From Novosphingobium sp. EMRT-2 (lineage in GTDB: Bacteria; Pseudomonadota; Alphaproteobacteria; Sphingomonadales; Sphingomonadaceae): DNA of 64,000 bases. The number at the start of each line of letters is the position of its first letter. Positions within the stretch are counted from its first letter, which is position 1. The stretch covers positions 2,413,501 through 2,477,500 of the forward strand of contig NZ_CP039695.1 of NCBI RefSeq assembly GCF_005145025.1, written 5' to 3'. The notes under the pieces were generated by a model. The model was not told the origin of the DNA. It was given only the letters and a program-made list of their open reading frames with translations, and did not search any database. The position numbers and the translations under genes were made by a program. This document shows, piece by piece, positions 18,928 through 27,500 of the stretch.

Positions 18928-19655
18928 CCCTGCGCGCTTTTCAGATCAGCCAGGGCGAAACGCGCATAGGCCTCGCGCGCCCGGCTCCAGTCTTCGGCGC
19001 TCAATCCGCGCAGCGCGAACAGGCTCCGCTCCACCTCGCGCGCGATCACGCCGAACGCTTGCTTCGCCGCCCCGGGCAGCGCGGCGATCGCGCCGATTTC
19101 GCGCGAGGTGGTCGAAGGGGTCAGCCATTCCGGGCGCGCGGTGGCGATATGGTGGACGCTGCGCTGGAGCAGGAGGTGCGCGGCTTCGCCATAGCGGCCC
19201 TCGGCGGCCAGCCGGTCGGCCTCTTCCAGCAGGGCGATGGCGGCGGCGCGATCGGGCGTCCATCCGGCTTCCGCCGCCGCTTCACGCGGGTGCCGGTCAC
19301 GCCACAGCGGCCATAGCAGGCTCCAGGCGATCCACAGCGCGCCGGCCCCGATCAGCACCAGCAGCACCGTCTGGAATACGCCGAAGCCGACGCCCAGCCA
19401 CCGCTCCAGCCACTGGCTCAGCGGCTTGAGCAGTCTGGCGAGGAACTCCGCGATGGCTTCGAGCCAGGCCGGCGGCCGCGGCGGGACGATATGCTCGGGC
19501 GGGACAGGCGCGAACTGGATATCCTTGATGTCGCGCATCGCGCGCCAGGCGTGTTCTCCCGCCTGTGCGCCCGCTTCCGCGCCTTGCTGTTCAGCGATTG
19601 GCCCCACCTTGGCAGTCACGGCATCAGTGGTCGCACGCCCTTCCCGGAGCGGCAA
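18924..19655 (-). CDS. DUF4129 domain membrane protein
   Basis: First gene of the MoxR cluster, 243 residues. A transmembrane helix (FGVFQTVLLVLIGAGALWIAW) lies at about 93-113; the DUF4129 region after it includes AAAIALLEEADRLAAEGRYGEAAHLLL and a helix around VERSLFALRGL. The start is uncertain: the longest frame begins with TTG 19655, and GTG codons at 19619 and 19607 are alternatives. It begins 37 bases after the pheA stop on the same strand, so the cluster may be transcribed from the pheA promoter. Confidence 0.8.
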   Translation of the reverse strand: MPLREGRATTDAVTAKVGPIAEQQGAEAGAQAGEHAWRAMRDIKDIQFAPVPPEHIVPPRPPAWLEAIAEFLARLLKPLSQWLERWLGVGFGVFQTVLLVLIGAGALWIAWSLLWPLWRDRHPREAAAEAGWTPDRAAAIALLEEADRLAAEGRYGEAAHLLLQRSVHHIATARPEWLTPSTTSREIGAIAALPGAAKQAFGVIAREVERSLFALRGLSAEDWSRAREAYARFALADLKSAQG

Positions 19656-19692
19656 GGGGGGATGTCACCGAAGCCGATGCGACGAAGCGCCT

Positions 19693-20583
19693 TCAGCCGC
19701 GCTCGCGCTGCAAGGGATAGGTGCCGAGCATCCGCACGTGCTTGGCGAAGAAGCCCAGTTCCTCCAGCGCCCGGTCCACGGCGGGATCGCCGGGCGTTCC
19801 CACGATGTCGCAGAAGAACTCGGTGGCGGCGAAGCTCGCGCCCCGCTGGTAGCTTTCCAGCTTGGTCATGTTGACGCCGTTGGTCGCGAAACCGCCCAGC
19901 GCCTTGTAGAGCGCGGCGGGGATGTTGCGCACCTCGAACACGAACGTGGTGATCGCCGGGCCGGCGATACGCGCGGGATCGATCGGCTCGCGCGCCAGCA
20001 CCACGAAGCGCGTGGTGTTGTCGTGCGCGTCCTCGACATTGTCCTCGATCACTTTCAGGCCATAGAGCTCGGCGGCGATGCGCGGGGCGATGGCGGCCAT
20101 GGACGGATCGCCGAGTTCGGCGACATAGGCCGCGGCGCCGGCAGTATCGGCATAGGACAGCGGCACGATCCCGCGCGCGCGCAGGAAATGGCGCGACTGG
20201 CCCAGCGCCTGCGGGTGGCTGTAGGCGCCGGTGAACGGGCCATCGCCGGTGGCCATCAGCGCGGCGTGGATCGGCAGGAAGTATTCGCCCACGATCGACA
20301 ACCCGCTTTCGGGCAGCAGGAAGTGGATGTCGGCGACGCGGCCGTGCTGCGAATTCTCGATCGGGATGATCGCCTGGCCGGCGCGCCCGTCCTTCACCGC
20401 ATCCAGCGCGTCCTCGAACGAAAAGCACGGCAGTGGCAGGCAGCCGGGCAGCGCTTCCATCGCCGCGCGGTGCGAATTGGCGCCCGGCGCGCCCTGAAAT
20501 GCCACGGCGCGCGCGGGTTCGCGGGCGGCGGCGGCGGCCATCGATTCGACCAGGGCGAGCGCGGGAGCGGGGTAGCTTTGCAT
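19693..20583 (-). CDS. pheA: Prephenate dehydratase
   Basis: Converts prephenate to phenylpyruvate in phenylalanine synthesis. The catalytic domain covers about residues 25-205, beginning VAFQGAPGANSH and ending with the signature DNTTRFVVL; a C-terminal ACT domain, the phenylalanine-sensing part, contains ALYKALGGFATNGVNMTKLES. There is no fused chorismate mutase. The start is ATG 20583; the frame stays open far upstream but runs into the gap before the divergent cytochrome gene. Length 296 residues, normal for monofunctional enzymes. Confidence 0.95.
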   Translation of the reverse strand: MQSYPAPALALVESMAAAAAREPARAVAFQGAPGANSHRAAMEALPGCLPLPCFSFEDALDAVKDGRAGQAIIPIENSQHGRVADIHFLLPESGLSIVGEYFLPIHAALMATGDGPFTGAYSHPQALGQSRHFLRARGIVPLSYADTAGAAAYVAELGDPSMAAIAPRIAAELYGLKVIEDNVEDAHDNTTRFVVLAREPIDPARIAGPAITTFVFEVRNIPAALYKALGGFATNGVNMTKLESYQRGASFAATEFFCDIVGTPGDPAVDRALEELGFFAKHVRMLGTYPLQRERG

Positions 20584-20809
20584 GATGCGCTGGCGATTAG
20601 GCCGCGACCGGCCACGCGGCAACCCACAATTCGGCCATCGCCGGGGCACGAATCCCCCGCGAACCGGGGGCGATCGGGCATCGTTGTTCGCATTCTTTGC
20701 GGCGTCATCGGCGCAATCGCTCTTGCGTGCGCGCGGAGGCCTGACTAGAGCGGCCAAAATTGCGCTGGGGGCCGGCAATGGGGTCGGCGGGCGCCAAGTG
20801 GGGCAGGGA

Positions 20810-21700
20810 ATGGACGACCGTTTCAATACCATCGCCGGTTGGACCTTGTTCGGCGGGATCGTGGCACTGGGGCTTTCCAGCCTTTCCAGCCACTATTTCA
20901 TGGCTGACAAGCACCATGCCCCCGAAAAGGCGGGTTACGCCATCGAAGGCGTGGAGACCGAAGGCGGCGCCGGCGCGGCGGCGCTCGAACCGATCGCCAA
21001 CCGTCTGACCAAGGCGGACGCCGCCAAGGGCGAGGCGATCTTCGCCAAGTGCAAGGCCTGCCACACCATCGATCAGGGCGCGGCCAACGGCATCGGCCCG
21101 AACCTTTATGAAATCGTGGGCGATGCCATGGCCTCGGGCCGTGGCGGCTTCGCCTTCTCCGACGCGCTCAAGGCCAAGGGCGGCAAGTGGGATTTCGCCA
21201 ACCTCGACGAATGGCTGACCAACCCCAAGAAGTTCGCGGATGGCACCAAGATGACCTTCGCCGGCATCGCCAATCCGCAGGATCGCGCCGACGTGATCCT
21301 CTATCTCAACACCAAGGGCTCCAACCTGCCGCTGCCCGCGCCTGAGGCGGTTCCGGCCGCCGGCGCCGCGCCGGCCGCCGCAGCCGTAGTGGGCGATGCC
21401 GCCAAGGGCGAGAAGATCTTCGCCAAGTGCAAGGCCTGCCACACCATCGAACAGGGCGGCGCCAACGGCATCGGCCCCAACCTGTTCGGCATTGCCGGCG
21501 AGAAGGTCGCTGGCGACCGTGGCGGTTTCGCTTTCTCCGACGCGCTCAAGGCCAAGGGTGGCACCTGGGACGACGCGACGCTCGACGCCTGGCTGTCTGG
21601 CCCGGCCAAGTTCGCCGCCGGTACCAAGATGACCTTCGCCGGCCTGCCCAGCGCGCAGGACCGGGCCGACGTGATCGCCTATCTCAAGACCAAGAAGTAA
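20810..21700 (+). CDS. Membrane-anchored cytochrome c with two tandem haem domains
   Basis: A 296-residue electron carrier. An N-terminal uncleaved anchor (about residues 8-30) is followed by two class I cytochrome c domains of the cytochrome c-552/CycM type. Haem sites are C81-C84-H85 and C207-C210-H211 (both KCKACHTI), with methionine ligands at M148 and M274 (both GTKMTFAG). An alanine/proline-rich linker joins the domains at about 172-196. Single-domain homologues are the rule, so this is an internal duplication. The start ATG 20810 gives the anchor its expected MDDRFNTIAGW beginning. It probably shuttles electrons between the bc1 complex and terminal oxidases. Confidence 0.92.
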   Translation: MDDRFNTIAGWTLFGGIVALGLSSLSSHYFMADKHHAPEKAGYAIEGVETEGGAGAAALEPIANRLTKADAAKGEAIFAKCKACHTIDQGAANGIGPNLYEIVGDAMASGRGGFAFSDALKAKGGKWDFANLDEWLTNPKKFADGTKMTFAGIANPQDRADVILYLNTKGSNLPLPAPEAVPAAGAAPAAAAVVGDAAKGEKIFAKCKACHTIEQGGANGIGPNLFGIAGEKVAGDRGGFAFSDALKAKGGTWDDATLDAWLSGPAKFAAGTKMTFAGLPSAQDRADVIAYLKTKK

Positions 21701-21727
21701 GCCGCCTTTTTCCCAAAAGGCAGCACG

Positions 21728-21768
21728 CGAAAAAGGGGCATCCGGCCGGTCCGGGTGCCCCTTTTTCG
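21728..21768 (+). terminator. Rho-independent terminator after the cytochrome gene
   Basis: An 18-bp stem with one G-T wobble (21728-21745 with 21751-21768) closes a 5-base loop; a TTTTT tract sits in the distal arm and AAAAA in the proximal arm, so it could work in both directions. It starts 27 bases after the stop codon. Confidence 0.85.
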
Positions 21769-21789
21769 TGGCCTTTGCGGGCAGGCGAC

Positions 21790-21926
21790 ATCCCGCACTT
21801 GCAAATTATGCAACCCACCCCTCGTCCTTCGCACTTGCGAAAGAACCGGTCCGACGGCACATAAGACGGGCCTTTCAGGCATCCTCTCCCAAACTTCCAA
21901 AGGCCGGCTCTGCCGGCCTTTTTTTT
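21790..21926 (+). ncRNA. Candidate trans-acting small RNA
   Basis: About 130 bases lie between the cytochrome terminator and a second, independent strong terminator, with no convincing reading frame. The segment has C/U-rich single-stranded stretches (ACCCACCCCTCGTCC and CATCCTCTCCCAAAC) just before the terminator, as in alphaproteobacterial Hfq-dependent small RNAs that pair with ribosome-binding sites. GCACTTGC occurs twice. The promoter was not located, so the 5' end is approximate. It does not look like SRP RNA, 6S RNA or tmRNA. Confidence 0.35.
21899..21926 (+). terminator. Strong Rho-independent terminator
   Basis: A GGCCGGC / GCCGGCC stem (with flanking A-T pairs) closes a TCT loop and is followed by eight T residues. 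The nearest upstream gene already has its own terminator at 21728-21768, which is why a separate small transcript is proposed. Confidence 0.85.
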
Positions 21927-22041
21927 GCCCGCGCCCTTTCCCGGTTCTTTTTCGGGGCGAAACGGCACGGGAGGTTTGCAACGCCCGGCCCACCGATTTA
22001 ATCATTCGATTAAACCCGCCCCGCGCCACGGAGAGGTGCCG

Positions 22042-22680
22042 ATGAAACCCGTGCTCTATCACTGCGCCGATGCGCGCTCGTTCCGCGTGCTGTGGATGCT
22101 GGAGGAGCTGGAACTGGACTATGAGCTGAAGCTTCTGCCGTTTCCGCCGCGCCTGCTGGAGCCGGGATTTCTCGAGATCAACCCGCTGGGGACCATCCCG
22201 TTCTATCAGGAGGGCGCTGTGCGGATGACCGAATCGCCGGCGATCGTGCAGTATCTGGCCGCGCGCCACGGCGGCGGACGGCTGGAGATCGGCCGCGACG
22301 AGCCCGGCTTCGGCGATTATCTCAACGCGCTGTCCTATGGCGAGGCGACGCTGACCTTCCCGCAAACGCTGGTGCTGCGCTATTCGCGGCTGGAGCCGGC
22401 CGAACGGCGGGTGCCGCAAGTGGCGGAGGACTATGCCCGCTGGTACCGGGCGCGGCTGCGCGGGCTGGCGGCGCTGCTCGAACAGCGCGACTATGTGGCG
22501 GGAGGCCGGTTCACCGCCGCCGACATTTCGGTGGGCTATGCGCTCCTGCTGGCACGCACGCTGCGGCTCGACCGCGATTATCCGCCGCAGATCGCCGCGT
22601 ACTGGGAGCGGCTGGAACAGCGCGACGGCTATCGCCGCGCACGGGCGGCACAAGGCACCGATGGAGATTTCGCGGCATGA
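22042..22680 (+). CDS. Glutathione S-transferase family protein
   Basis: A 212-residue protein with a thioredoxin-like N-terminal domain (YHCADARSFRVLWMLEELELDYEL, quoted in part: ADARSFRVLWMLEEL), the cis-proline region NPLGTIPF and the glutathione-binding ESPAIVQYLA. The C-terminal helical domain carries FTAADISVGYAL. The start ATG 22042 follows GGAGAGGTGCC. Its stop overlaps the CoA-transferase start by 4 bases, so the two are coupled. The substrate is not evident. Confidence 0.92.
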   Translation: MKPVLYHCADARSFRVLWMLEELELDYELKLLPFPPRLLEPGFLEINPLGTIPFYQEGAVRMTESPAIVQYLAARHGGGRLEIGRDEPGFGDYLNALSYGEATLTFPQTLVLRYSRLEPAERRVPQVAEDYARWYRARLRGLAALLEQRDYVAGGRFTAADISVGYALLLARTLRLDRDYPPQIAAYWERLEQRDGYRRARAAQGTDGDFAA

Positions 22681-23840
22681 CCACCCTGCTTGAAAACATT
22701 CGCGTGATCGACCTGACCACGGTGGTGTTCGGCCCCTATGCCACGCAGATGCTGGCGGACATGGGCGCGGACGTGATCAAGGTCGAACCGCCCGAAGGTG
22801 ATCAGATGCGGCAGGCGGGACGGCCGAAGCAGGGGCGCGGCATGGGGCCGGTGCACATGACGCTGAACCGGGGCAAGCGCTCGATCGCGCTCGACCTGAA
22901 GCAGCCGGCCGACGCGGAGGTCATGCGCGGCCTGCTCGCCGATGCCGACGTGTTCGTTCACAACGTGCGCGGTGCCGGCATCGCCCGCCTGGGGTTCGAC
23001 TACGAATCGGTCAGGGCCATCCGCCCCGACATCATCTATGTCCATTGCGTGGGCTTCGGATCGGATGGCCCCTATGCCGGCCTGCAGGCCTATGACGACG
23101 TGATCCAGGCCGCGACCGGCACCACCACGCTGCTGCCGCGCGCCGATGGCGATGCCCGGCCCCGCTTCGTGCCCTCGCTGATCGCCGACAAGGTTTCGGG
23201 CCTCTATGGCACCCAGGCCGTGCTGGCGGCGCTGTTCCACCGCCAGCGCACCGGCGAGGGGCAGTTGGTCGAAGTGCCGATGTTCGAATGCTTCGCGCAG
23301 TTCATGCTGCAGGAGCACCTCTATGGCGAGGTCCATGACGATCCGGTGCAACCCGCCGGCTATCCGCGCCAGGTCGATCCCCATCGCCAGCCCTTTCCCA
23401 CGCGCGACGGCTGGGTCAGCATCGTCCCCTATACCGCGCACACGATCGCCCGCGTGTTCGAGGTTCTGGAAGCGACCGAGGTGTTCGACGACCCGCGATT
23501 CGCCACCGATCTCGACCGGCTGCGCAATGTCAGCCTGCTTTATGCCGAGATCGCCCGGCGCACGCCCGCCCGAACCAGCGCGGAATGGGTCCGGATCCTG
23601 AACGCGGCGGGCGTTCCCTGCATGGAAGTGCGCGATCTGCAGGATATCCGCTCCGATCCGCACCTGGCCGCGGTGGATTTCTTCCACCATCGCGACCATC
23701 CGACCGAAGGCGGCTATGTGGAAATGCGCCTGCCCATCCGTTTCGCCGCCATGCCGGCACGAGACCTCGCGCATCCGCCCGCCATCGACGAACACGGCCC
23801 CGCCCTGCGCGCCGAAGCGCAACGCCGCCACAAGCGCTGA
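22677..23840 (+). CDS. CaiB/BaiF (class III) CoA-transferase
   Basis: A 387-residue enzyme that moves coenzyme A between carboxylic acids. The N-terminus shows RVIDLTTVVFGPYATQMLADMGADVIKVE (partly quoted: GPYATQMLADMGADV), followed by RGKRSIALDLK. The catalytic aspartate is in AYDDVIQAATG at about residue 141. The acid substrate is unknown; carnitine, formyl and other transferases share these motifs. Translationally coupled to the GST upstream. A tRNA gene lies downstream on the other strand. Confidence 0.9.
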   Translation: MTTLLENIRVIDLTTVVFGPYATQMLADMGADVIKVEPPEGDQMRQAGRPKQGRGMGPVHMTLNRGKRSIALDLKQPADAEVMRGLLADADVFVHNVRGAGIARLGFDYESVRAIRPDIIYVHCVGFGSDGPYAGLQAYDDVIQAATGTTTLLPRADGDARPRFVPSLIADKVSGLYGTQAVLAALFHRQRTGEGQLVEVPMFECFAQFMLQEHLYGEVHDDPVQPAGYPRQVDPHRQPFPTRDGWVSIVPYTAHTIARVFEVLEATEVFDDPRFATDLDRLRNVSLLYAEIARRTPARTSAEWVRILNAAGVPCMEVRDLQDIRSDPHLAAVDFFHHRDHPTEGGYVEMRLPIRFAAMPARDLAHPPAIDEHGPALRAEAQRRHKR

Positions 23841-23966
23841 TCACGCGCCGGGGCGGGCCATCTGACGGGGCTGGTTCGGGGGCGGGGTGCGGCAACGGCG
23901 CACCAAACGAGCAACGCCGCAATCGTGCTGGCCATTGCACAAGGTTATGATTTCATAGGGAGAGTT

Positions 23967-24040
23967 TGGATGCCCGACGAGGATTCGAACCTCGATTGAC
24001 GGAGTCAGAGTCCGTAGTCTTACCATTAGACGATCGGGCA
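23967..24040 (-). tRNA. tRNA-Gln (anticodon CTG)
   Basis: Read on the minus strand: acceptor TGCCCGA pairs with TCGGGCA (24040-24034 with 23977-23971). The anticodon stem ACGGA/TCCGT holds loop CTCTGAC, giving anticodon CTG; the T-arm is CGAGG-TTCGAAT-CCTCG. The 3' CCA is encoded at 23969-23967. It reads CAG codons. Confidence 0.96.
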
Positions 24041-24208
24041 ATGGAGCGGCGCACTTAGAGGGGGGCTGGCGGCAAGTCAAGCGGCCTTGCGCGCCGTTCC
24101 GCGCGATGCGGGCGCGGCGGTCTTGCCGGGCGTCCCTCGTGCCGTTACCATGGCCGCCAAGTACCCGCCACGCATCACGCAGGCGGGAAAACATAAGCGA
24201 ATTGAAAC

Positions 24209-25501
24209 ATGGCGGAGATCAATCCGCCGGCCCCGGGGCAGGGGGCGCGTTCCGGCAGCAAGAAGCGGCAACGACCTCCGCCGCACGCTCTGGCCGGTTC
24301 CTCGTCTCTGCAACCGAAAGCCGCCGGCGTTCCACAGGGTGCCATGCGCCCGCCCGAAGCACCAGCCTTGCCGGAGGAATCGGCGCAGCAGGCGCGGCCG
24401 CTGTGGAACCGGCCCATGCCATTTCACCGCCAGGCCTATGCCGCGATCGATCTCGGCACCAACAATTGCCGGTTGCTGATCGCGCGGCCTTCGGGCGACC
24501 ATTTCGTGGTGATCGACGCGTTCAGCCGGGTGGTGCGGCTGGGTGAAGGGCTGGCGCAGTCCGGCCGCCTTTCCGACGCGGCGATGGACCGCGCGCTGGG
24601 CGCGCTGCACGTCTGCGCCGAGAAGCTGCGCAAGCGCAATGTCCACCTGGCCCGCTCGGTGGCGACCGAGGCGTGCCGGCGCGCCACCAACGGCGCGGAA
24701 TTCATCGAGCGCGTGCACAGCGAGACCGGCATCCGGCTGAACATCATCACCGCGCAGGAAGAAGCGCGGCTGGCGGTGCTGGGCTGCCACATCCTGCTGG
24801 AACACGGCGACGGCCCGGCGATGATCTTCGACATCGGCGGCGGATCGACCGAGATGGTGCTGGTCGATACCGGCGAGCCCGTGCCGCGCATCCTCGACTG
24901 GCAGAGCGTGCCGTGGGGCGTCGTTTCGCTGACCGAGAGCATCGGCGCGATTTCCGACGAGCCGGCGGCGCGCGCCGCGGCTTTCGCGGAGATGCGCCGC
25001 CGCGTGGACGAAGGCTTCGCCGCCTTTGCCGAACGCGTGGCGGGCGAGCGCGCCAAGGCGCTGAAGCGCGGTGCGATCCGCCTGCTGGGCACCAGCGGCA
25101 CGGTGACCACGCTGGCCAGCCTGCACCTGAAGCTGCCGCAATATGACCGGCGCGCGGTGGACGGGCTGATCGTGCCGGTCGAATCGATGCGCGGGATCAG
25201 CCGCCGGCTGTCCTCGCTCAGCCCGACCGAACGCATCGCGGTGCCCTGCATCGGGCGCGAGCGCTCCGATCTGGTGGTGGCCGGCTGCGCGATCCTCGAA
25301 TCGATTTTCGACATCTGGCCGGCGGAACGGCTGGGCATCGCCGACCGCGGCATCCGCGAAGGCATCCTGCGCAGCCTGATGGCGACGGGGGGCGAAGCCG
25401 AGCGCAGCCGCGAGGCGCTGCGCGCGATCCGCCGGAAAGCGGGCGCGCAAATGGCCGCTGATCAGAAAACAGGCGACCAGACAACAGGAGATAGGCCATG
25501 A
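24209..25501 (+). CDS. Ppx/GppA family exopolyphosphatase / guanosine pentaphosphatase
   Basis: A 430-residue member of the ASKHA fold. The first phosphate loop is AAIDLGTNNCRLLIA at about residues 77-91 and the second is FDIGGGSTEMVLVD; TSGTVTTLASLHL lies in the C-terminal part of the core. The enzyme removes terminal phosphate from polyphosphate or pppGpp. The first 65 or so residues are a basic, proline-rich, probably disordered extension; internal starts at 24344 or 24416 would remove it. The stop overlaps the rlmE start as ATGA. Confidence 0.9.
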   Translation: MAEINPPAPGQGARSGSKKRQRPPPHALAGSSSLQPKAAGVPQGAMRPPEAPALPEESAQQARPLWNRPMPFHRQAYAAIDLGTNNCRLLIARPSGDHFVVIDAFSRVVRLGEGLAQSGRLSDAAMDRALGALHVCAEKLRKRNVHLARSVATEACRRATNGAEFIERVHSETGIRLNIITAQEEARLAVLGCHILLEHGDGPAMIFDIGGGSTEMVLVDTGEPVPRILDWQSVPWGVVSLTESIGAISDEPAARAAAFAEMRRRVDEGFAAFAERVAGERAKALKRGAIRLLGTSGTVTTLASLHLKLPQYDRRAVDGLIVPVESMRGISRRLSSLSPTERIAVPCIGRERSDLVVAGCAILESIFDIWPAERLGIADRGIREGILRSLMATGGEAERSREALRAIRRKAGAQMAADQKTGDQTTGDRP

Positions 25502-26202
25502 GCCGGTCTGGACGCGATCCGGGCGAAAGACTGCGCACGGCCAAGAAGCGCACCGCCTCTTCGGCGCGCTGGCTGTCGCGCCAGATCAACGATCCCTATG
25601 TGAAGCAGGCCAAGGCCGATGGCTATCGCAGCCGCGCCGCCTACAAGCTGGCCGAACTCGATACCAAGTTCGGCCTGCTGCGGGGCGTGCGCCGGGTGGT
25701 GGACCTGGGCATCGCGCCCGGCGGGTGGAGCCAGATCGTGCGGCAGAAGGCGCCGGCGGCGAAAATCGTGGGGATCGACCTGCTGCCAACCGATCCGATC
25801 GACGGCGTGACCATCTTCCAGATGGACTTCATGGCCGACGAGGCGCCGGCGGCGCTCGAAGGCGCGCTCGATGGCGCGCCGGACCTGGTGCTGTCGGACA
25901 TGGCCGCCAACACCGTGGGGCACAAGCAGACCGACCACCTGCGCACGATGGGGCTGGTCGAGACGGCGGTCGATTTCGCCATCGCCACGCTGGCGCCGGG
26001 CGGGGCGTTCGTGGCCAAGGTCTTCGCCGGTGGCACGGACACGCAGCTGCTGGGGCTGCTCAAGCGCAACTTCACCACGGTGAAGCACGCCAAGCCGCCC
26101 GCGAGCCGCAAGGATTCGTCGGAATGGTACGTGATCGCCCAAGGCTTCAAGGGCGGCGCGCGCACGAAGCCGGCGGACGAGGGCGACGCGGACGAAGCGT
26201 GA
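25498..26202 (+). CDS. rlmE: 23S rRNA 2'-O-ribose methyltransferase RlmE (FtsJ/RrmJ)
   Basis: Methylates the ribose of U2552 (E. coli numbering) in the A loop of 23S rRNA, a late step in 50S assembly. The K-D-K-E catalytic tetrad is complete: K50 (AAYKLAEL), D134 (LSDMAAN), K174 (FVAKVF) and E209 (SSEWY). The SAM site is VVDLGIAPGGWSQ. It has 234 residues, with a basic N-terminal extension. It is coupled to the phosphatase gene upstream, an arrangement seen in other alphaproteobacteria. Confidence 0.95.
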   Translation: MSRSGRDPGERLRTAKKRTASSARWLSRQINDPYVKQAKADGYRSRAAYKLAELDTKFGLLRGVRRVVDLGIAPGGWSQIVRQKAPAAKIVGIDLLPTDPIDGVTIFQMDFMADEAPAALEGALDGAPDLVLSDMAANTVGHKQTDHLRTMGLVETAVDFAIATLAPGGAFVAKVFAGGTDTQLLGLLKRNFTTVKHAKPPASRKDSSEWYVIAQGFKGGARTKPADEGDADEA

Positions 26203-26215
26203 GGTGCGGGATGCG

Positions 26216-27382
26216 CTATGCGTCCCACACGCGAGCGTACAACTCGGCCATCTCGACCGCATCGGGCACGCGCGGGTTGTTGGCGGGCGATCCGGAGGCG
26301 ATTGCCTGTTCGCACATCGTCGGGATCAGGCGCTGCCAGTGGACAGCGTCGATACCCCAGGCGGCCGGCCCCGGCACGCCGAGATCGCGGTTGAGCGCGC
26401 CCAGTTCCTCCAGCAGCCGCGCCACCGCGCCCTGATCGCCCTCGCGCGCGTCCGCCACGCCCATGGCGCGGGCGCATTCGGCATAGCGCGCCAGCGCGGC
26501 GGGGGCGGACCATGCGGTAACCGTGGGCAGCAGCATGGCGTTAGACAGTCCGTGCGGCACATGGAAATGCGCGCCGATCGGCCGGCTCATGCCATGCACC
26601 AGCGCAACCGAGGCGTTGGTGAAGGCAATGCCCGCCTGCGTCGCGCCCAGCATCAGCGCCTCGCGCGCTTCGCGGTCGTCGGGATCGTCGCAGGCGCGGC
26701 GCAGGTTGGGCGCGATCGCGCGCATCGCCAGCAAGGCCATGCCATCGGTGAAGGGGCTGGCGCGCTTCGAGACATAGGCCTCGATCGCGTGAGTCAGCGA
26801 ATCGATCCCGGTATCGGCGGTCAGCCGGCGCGGCTTGGTGAAGGTCAGTTCGTAATCGACCAGCGCCGCCACCGGCAGGTAGGCAAGGCCGGGGCACATC
26901 ATCTTCTCGTCGGTCGTTTCGTCGGTGATGACGGTGACGCGGGTCGCTTCCGATCCGGTGCCGGCGGTAGTCGGGATGGCGATCACGGGCAGGCCCGGTT
27001 CGTCCTGCACGTGCGGGGCCTTGTAGTCCGCCATGGCTCCGCCGTGGCGCGCGAGCATGGCGATGGCCTTCGCGCTGTCGAGCGGGCTGCCCCCGCCGAA
27101 GCCGACCACGCAATCGTGATCGCCTTCGCGCAGGAAGGCGAGTCCGGCCTCGATCGAGGCAAGGGTCGGATCGGGAACGGTCCCGTCGAACACGCGGCTG
27201 GCGATGCCGGCGGCTTTCAGGCTGTCCCGCAGCGTTTCGACGCGGCCTTGCCCGACCAAGAAGGCATCCGTCACGATCAGGGGGCGGGACAGGCCCAGCG
27301 TGGCCAGCACGTCGGGCAACTGGCGCGATGCGCCGCCGCCGATGCGCAGGATGCGGGGAAGCGCGATGCTGGCAATGCTCAT
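26216..27382 (-). CDS. Iron-containing alcohol dehydrogenase
   Basis: A 388-residue group III alcohol dehydrogenase. The NAD(P)-binding loop is GFGGGSPLDSAKAIAM at about residues 93-108. Metal ligands are the aspartate and histidines in DTGIDSLTHAIEAY and LVHGMSRPIGAHFHVPHG. PTTAGTGSEATRVTVI is a family hallmark. The ATG at 27382 has GGAG 8 bases upstream. It lies downstream of the TetR gene on the same strand and may be under its control; it could supply or remove a hydroxyacid or aldehyde linked to the acyl-CoA operon. Confidence 0.93.
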   Translation of the reverse strand: MSIASIALPRILRIGGGASRQLPDVLATLGLSRPLIVTDAFLVGQGRVETLRDSLKAAGIASRVFDGTVPDPTLASIEAGLAFLREGDHDCVVGFGGGSPLDSAKAIAMLARHGGAMADYKAPHVQDEPGLPVIAIPTTAGTGSEATRVTVITDETTDEKMMCPGLAYLPVAALVDYELTFTKPRRLTADTGIDSLTHAIEAYVSKRASPFTDGMALLAMRAIAPNLRRACDDPDDREAREALMLGATQAGIAFTNASVALVHGMSRPIGAHFHVPHGLSNAMLLPTVTAWSAPAALARYAECARAMGVADAREGDQGAVARLLEELGALNRDLGVPGPAAWGIDAVHWQRLIPTMCEQAIASGSPANNPRVPDAVEMAELYARVWDA

Positions 27383-27500
27383 GAAATCTTCTCCGCCCCG
27401 GCGTTCCATGGGCCGGGCTTTCGCCGGGTCTAGCCTGTGGCGCGGGGCCGGCGCAATCGCACTACGTATGCATGGAAAGCCCGAAGCCCTGTCGCGCGCC

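Noticed and set aside
21790..21926. SRP RNA, 6S RNA or riboswitch as an explanation of the terminator-flanked segment
   Set aside because: The conserved SRP core (GGAAGCAGCC-like) is absent on both strands, and no known riboswitch fold was recognised. Only a generic small-RNA candidate is kept.
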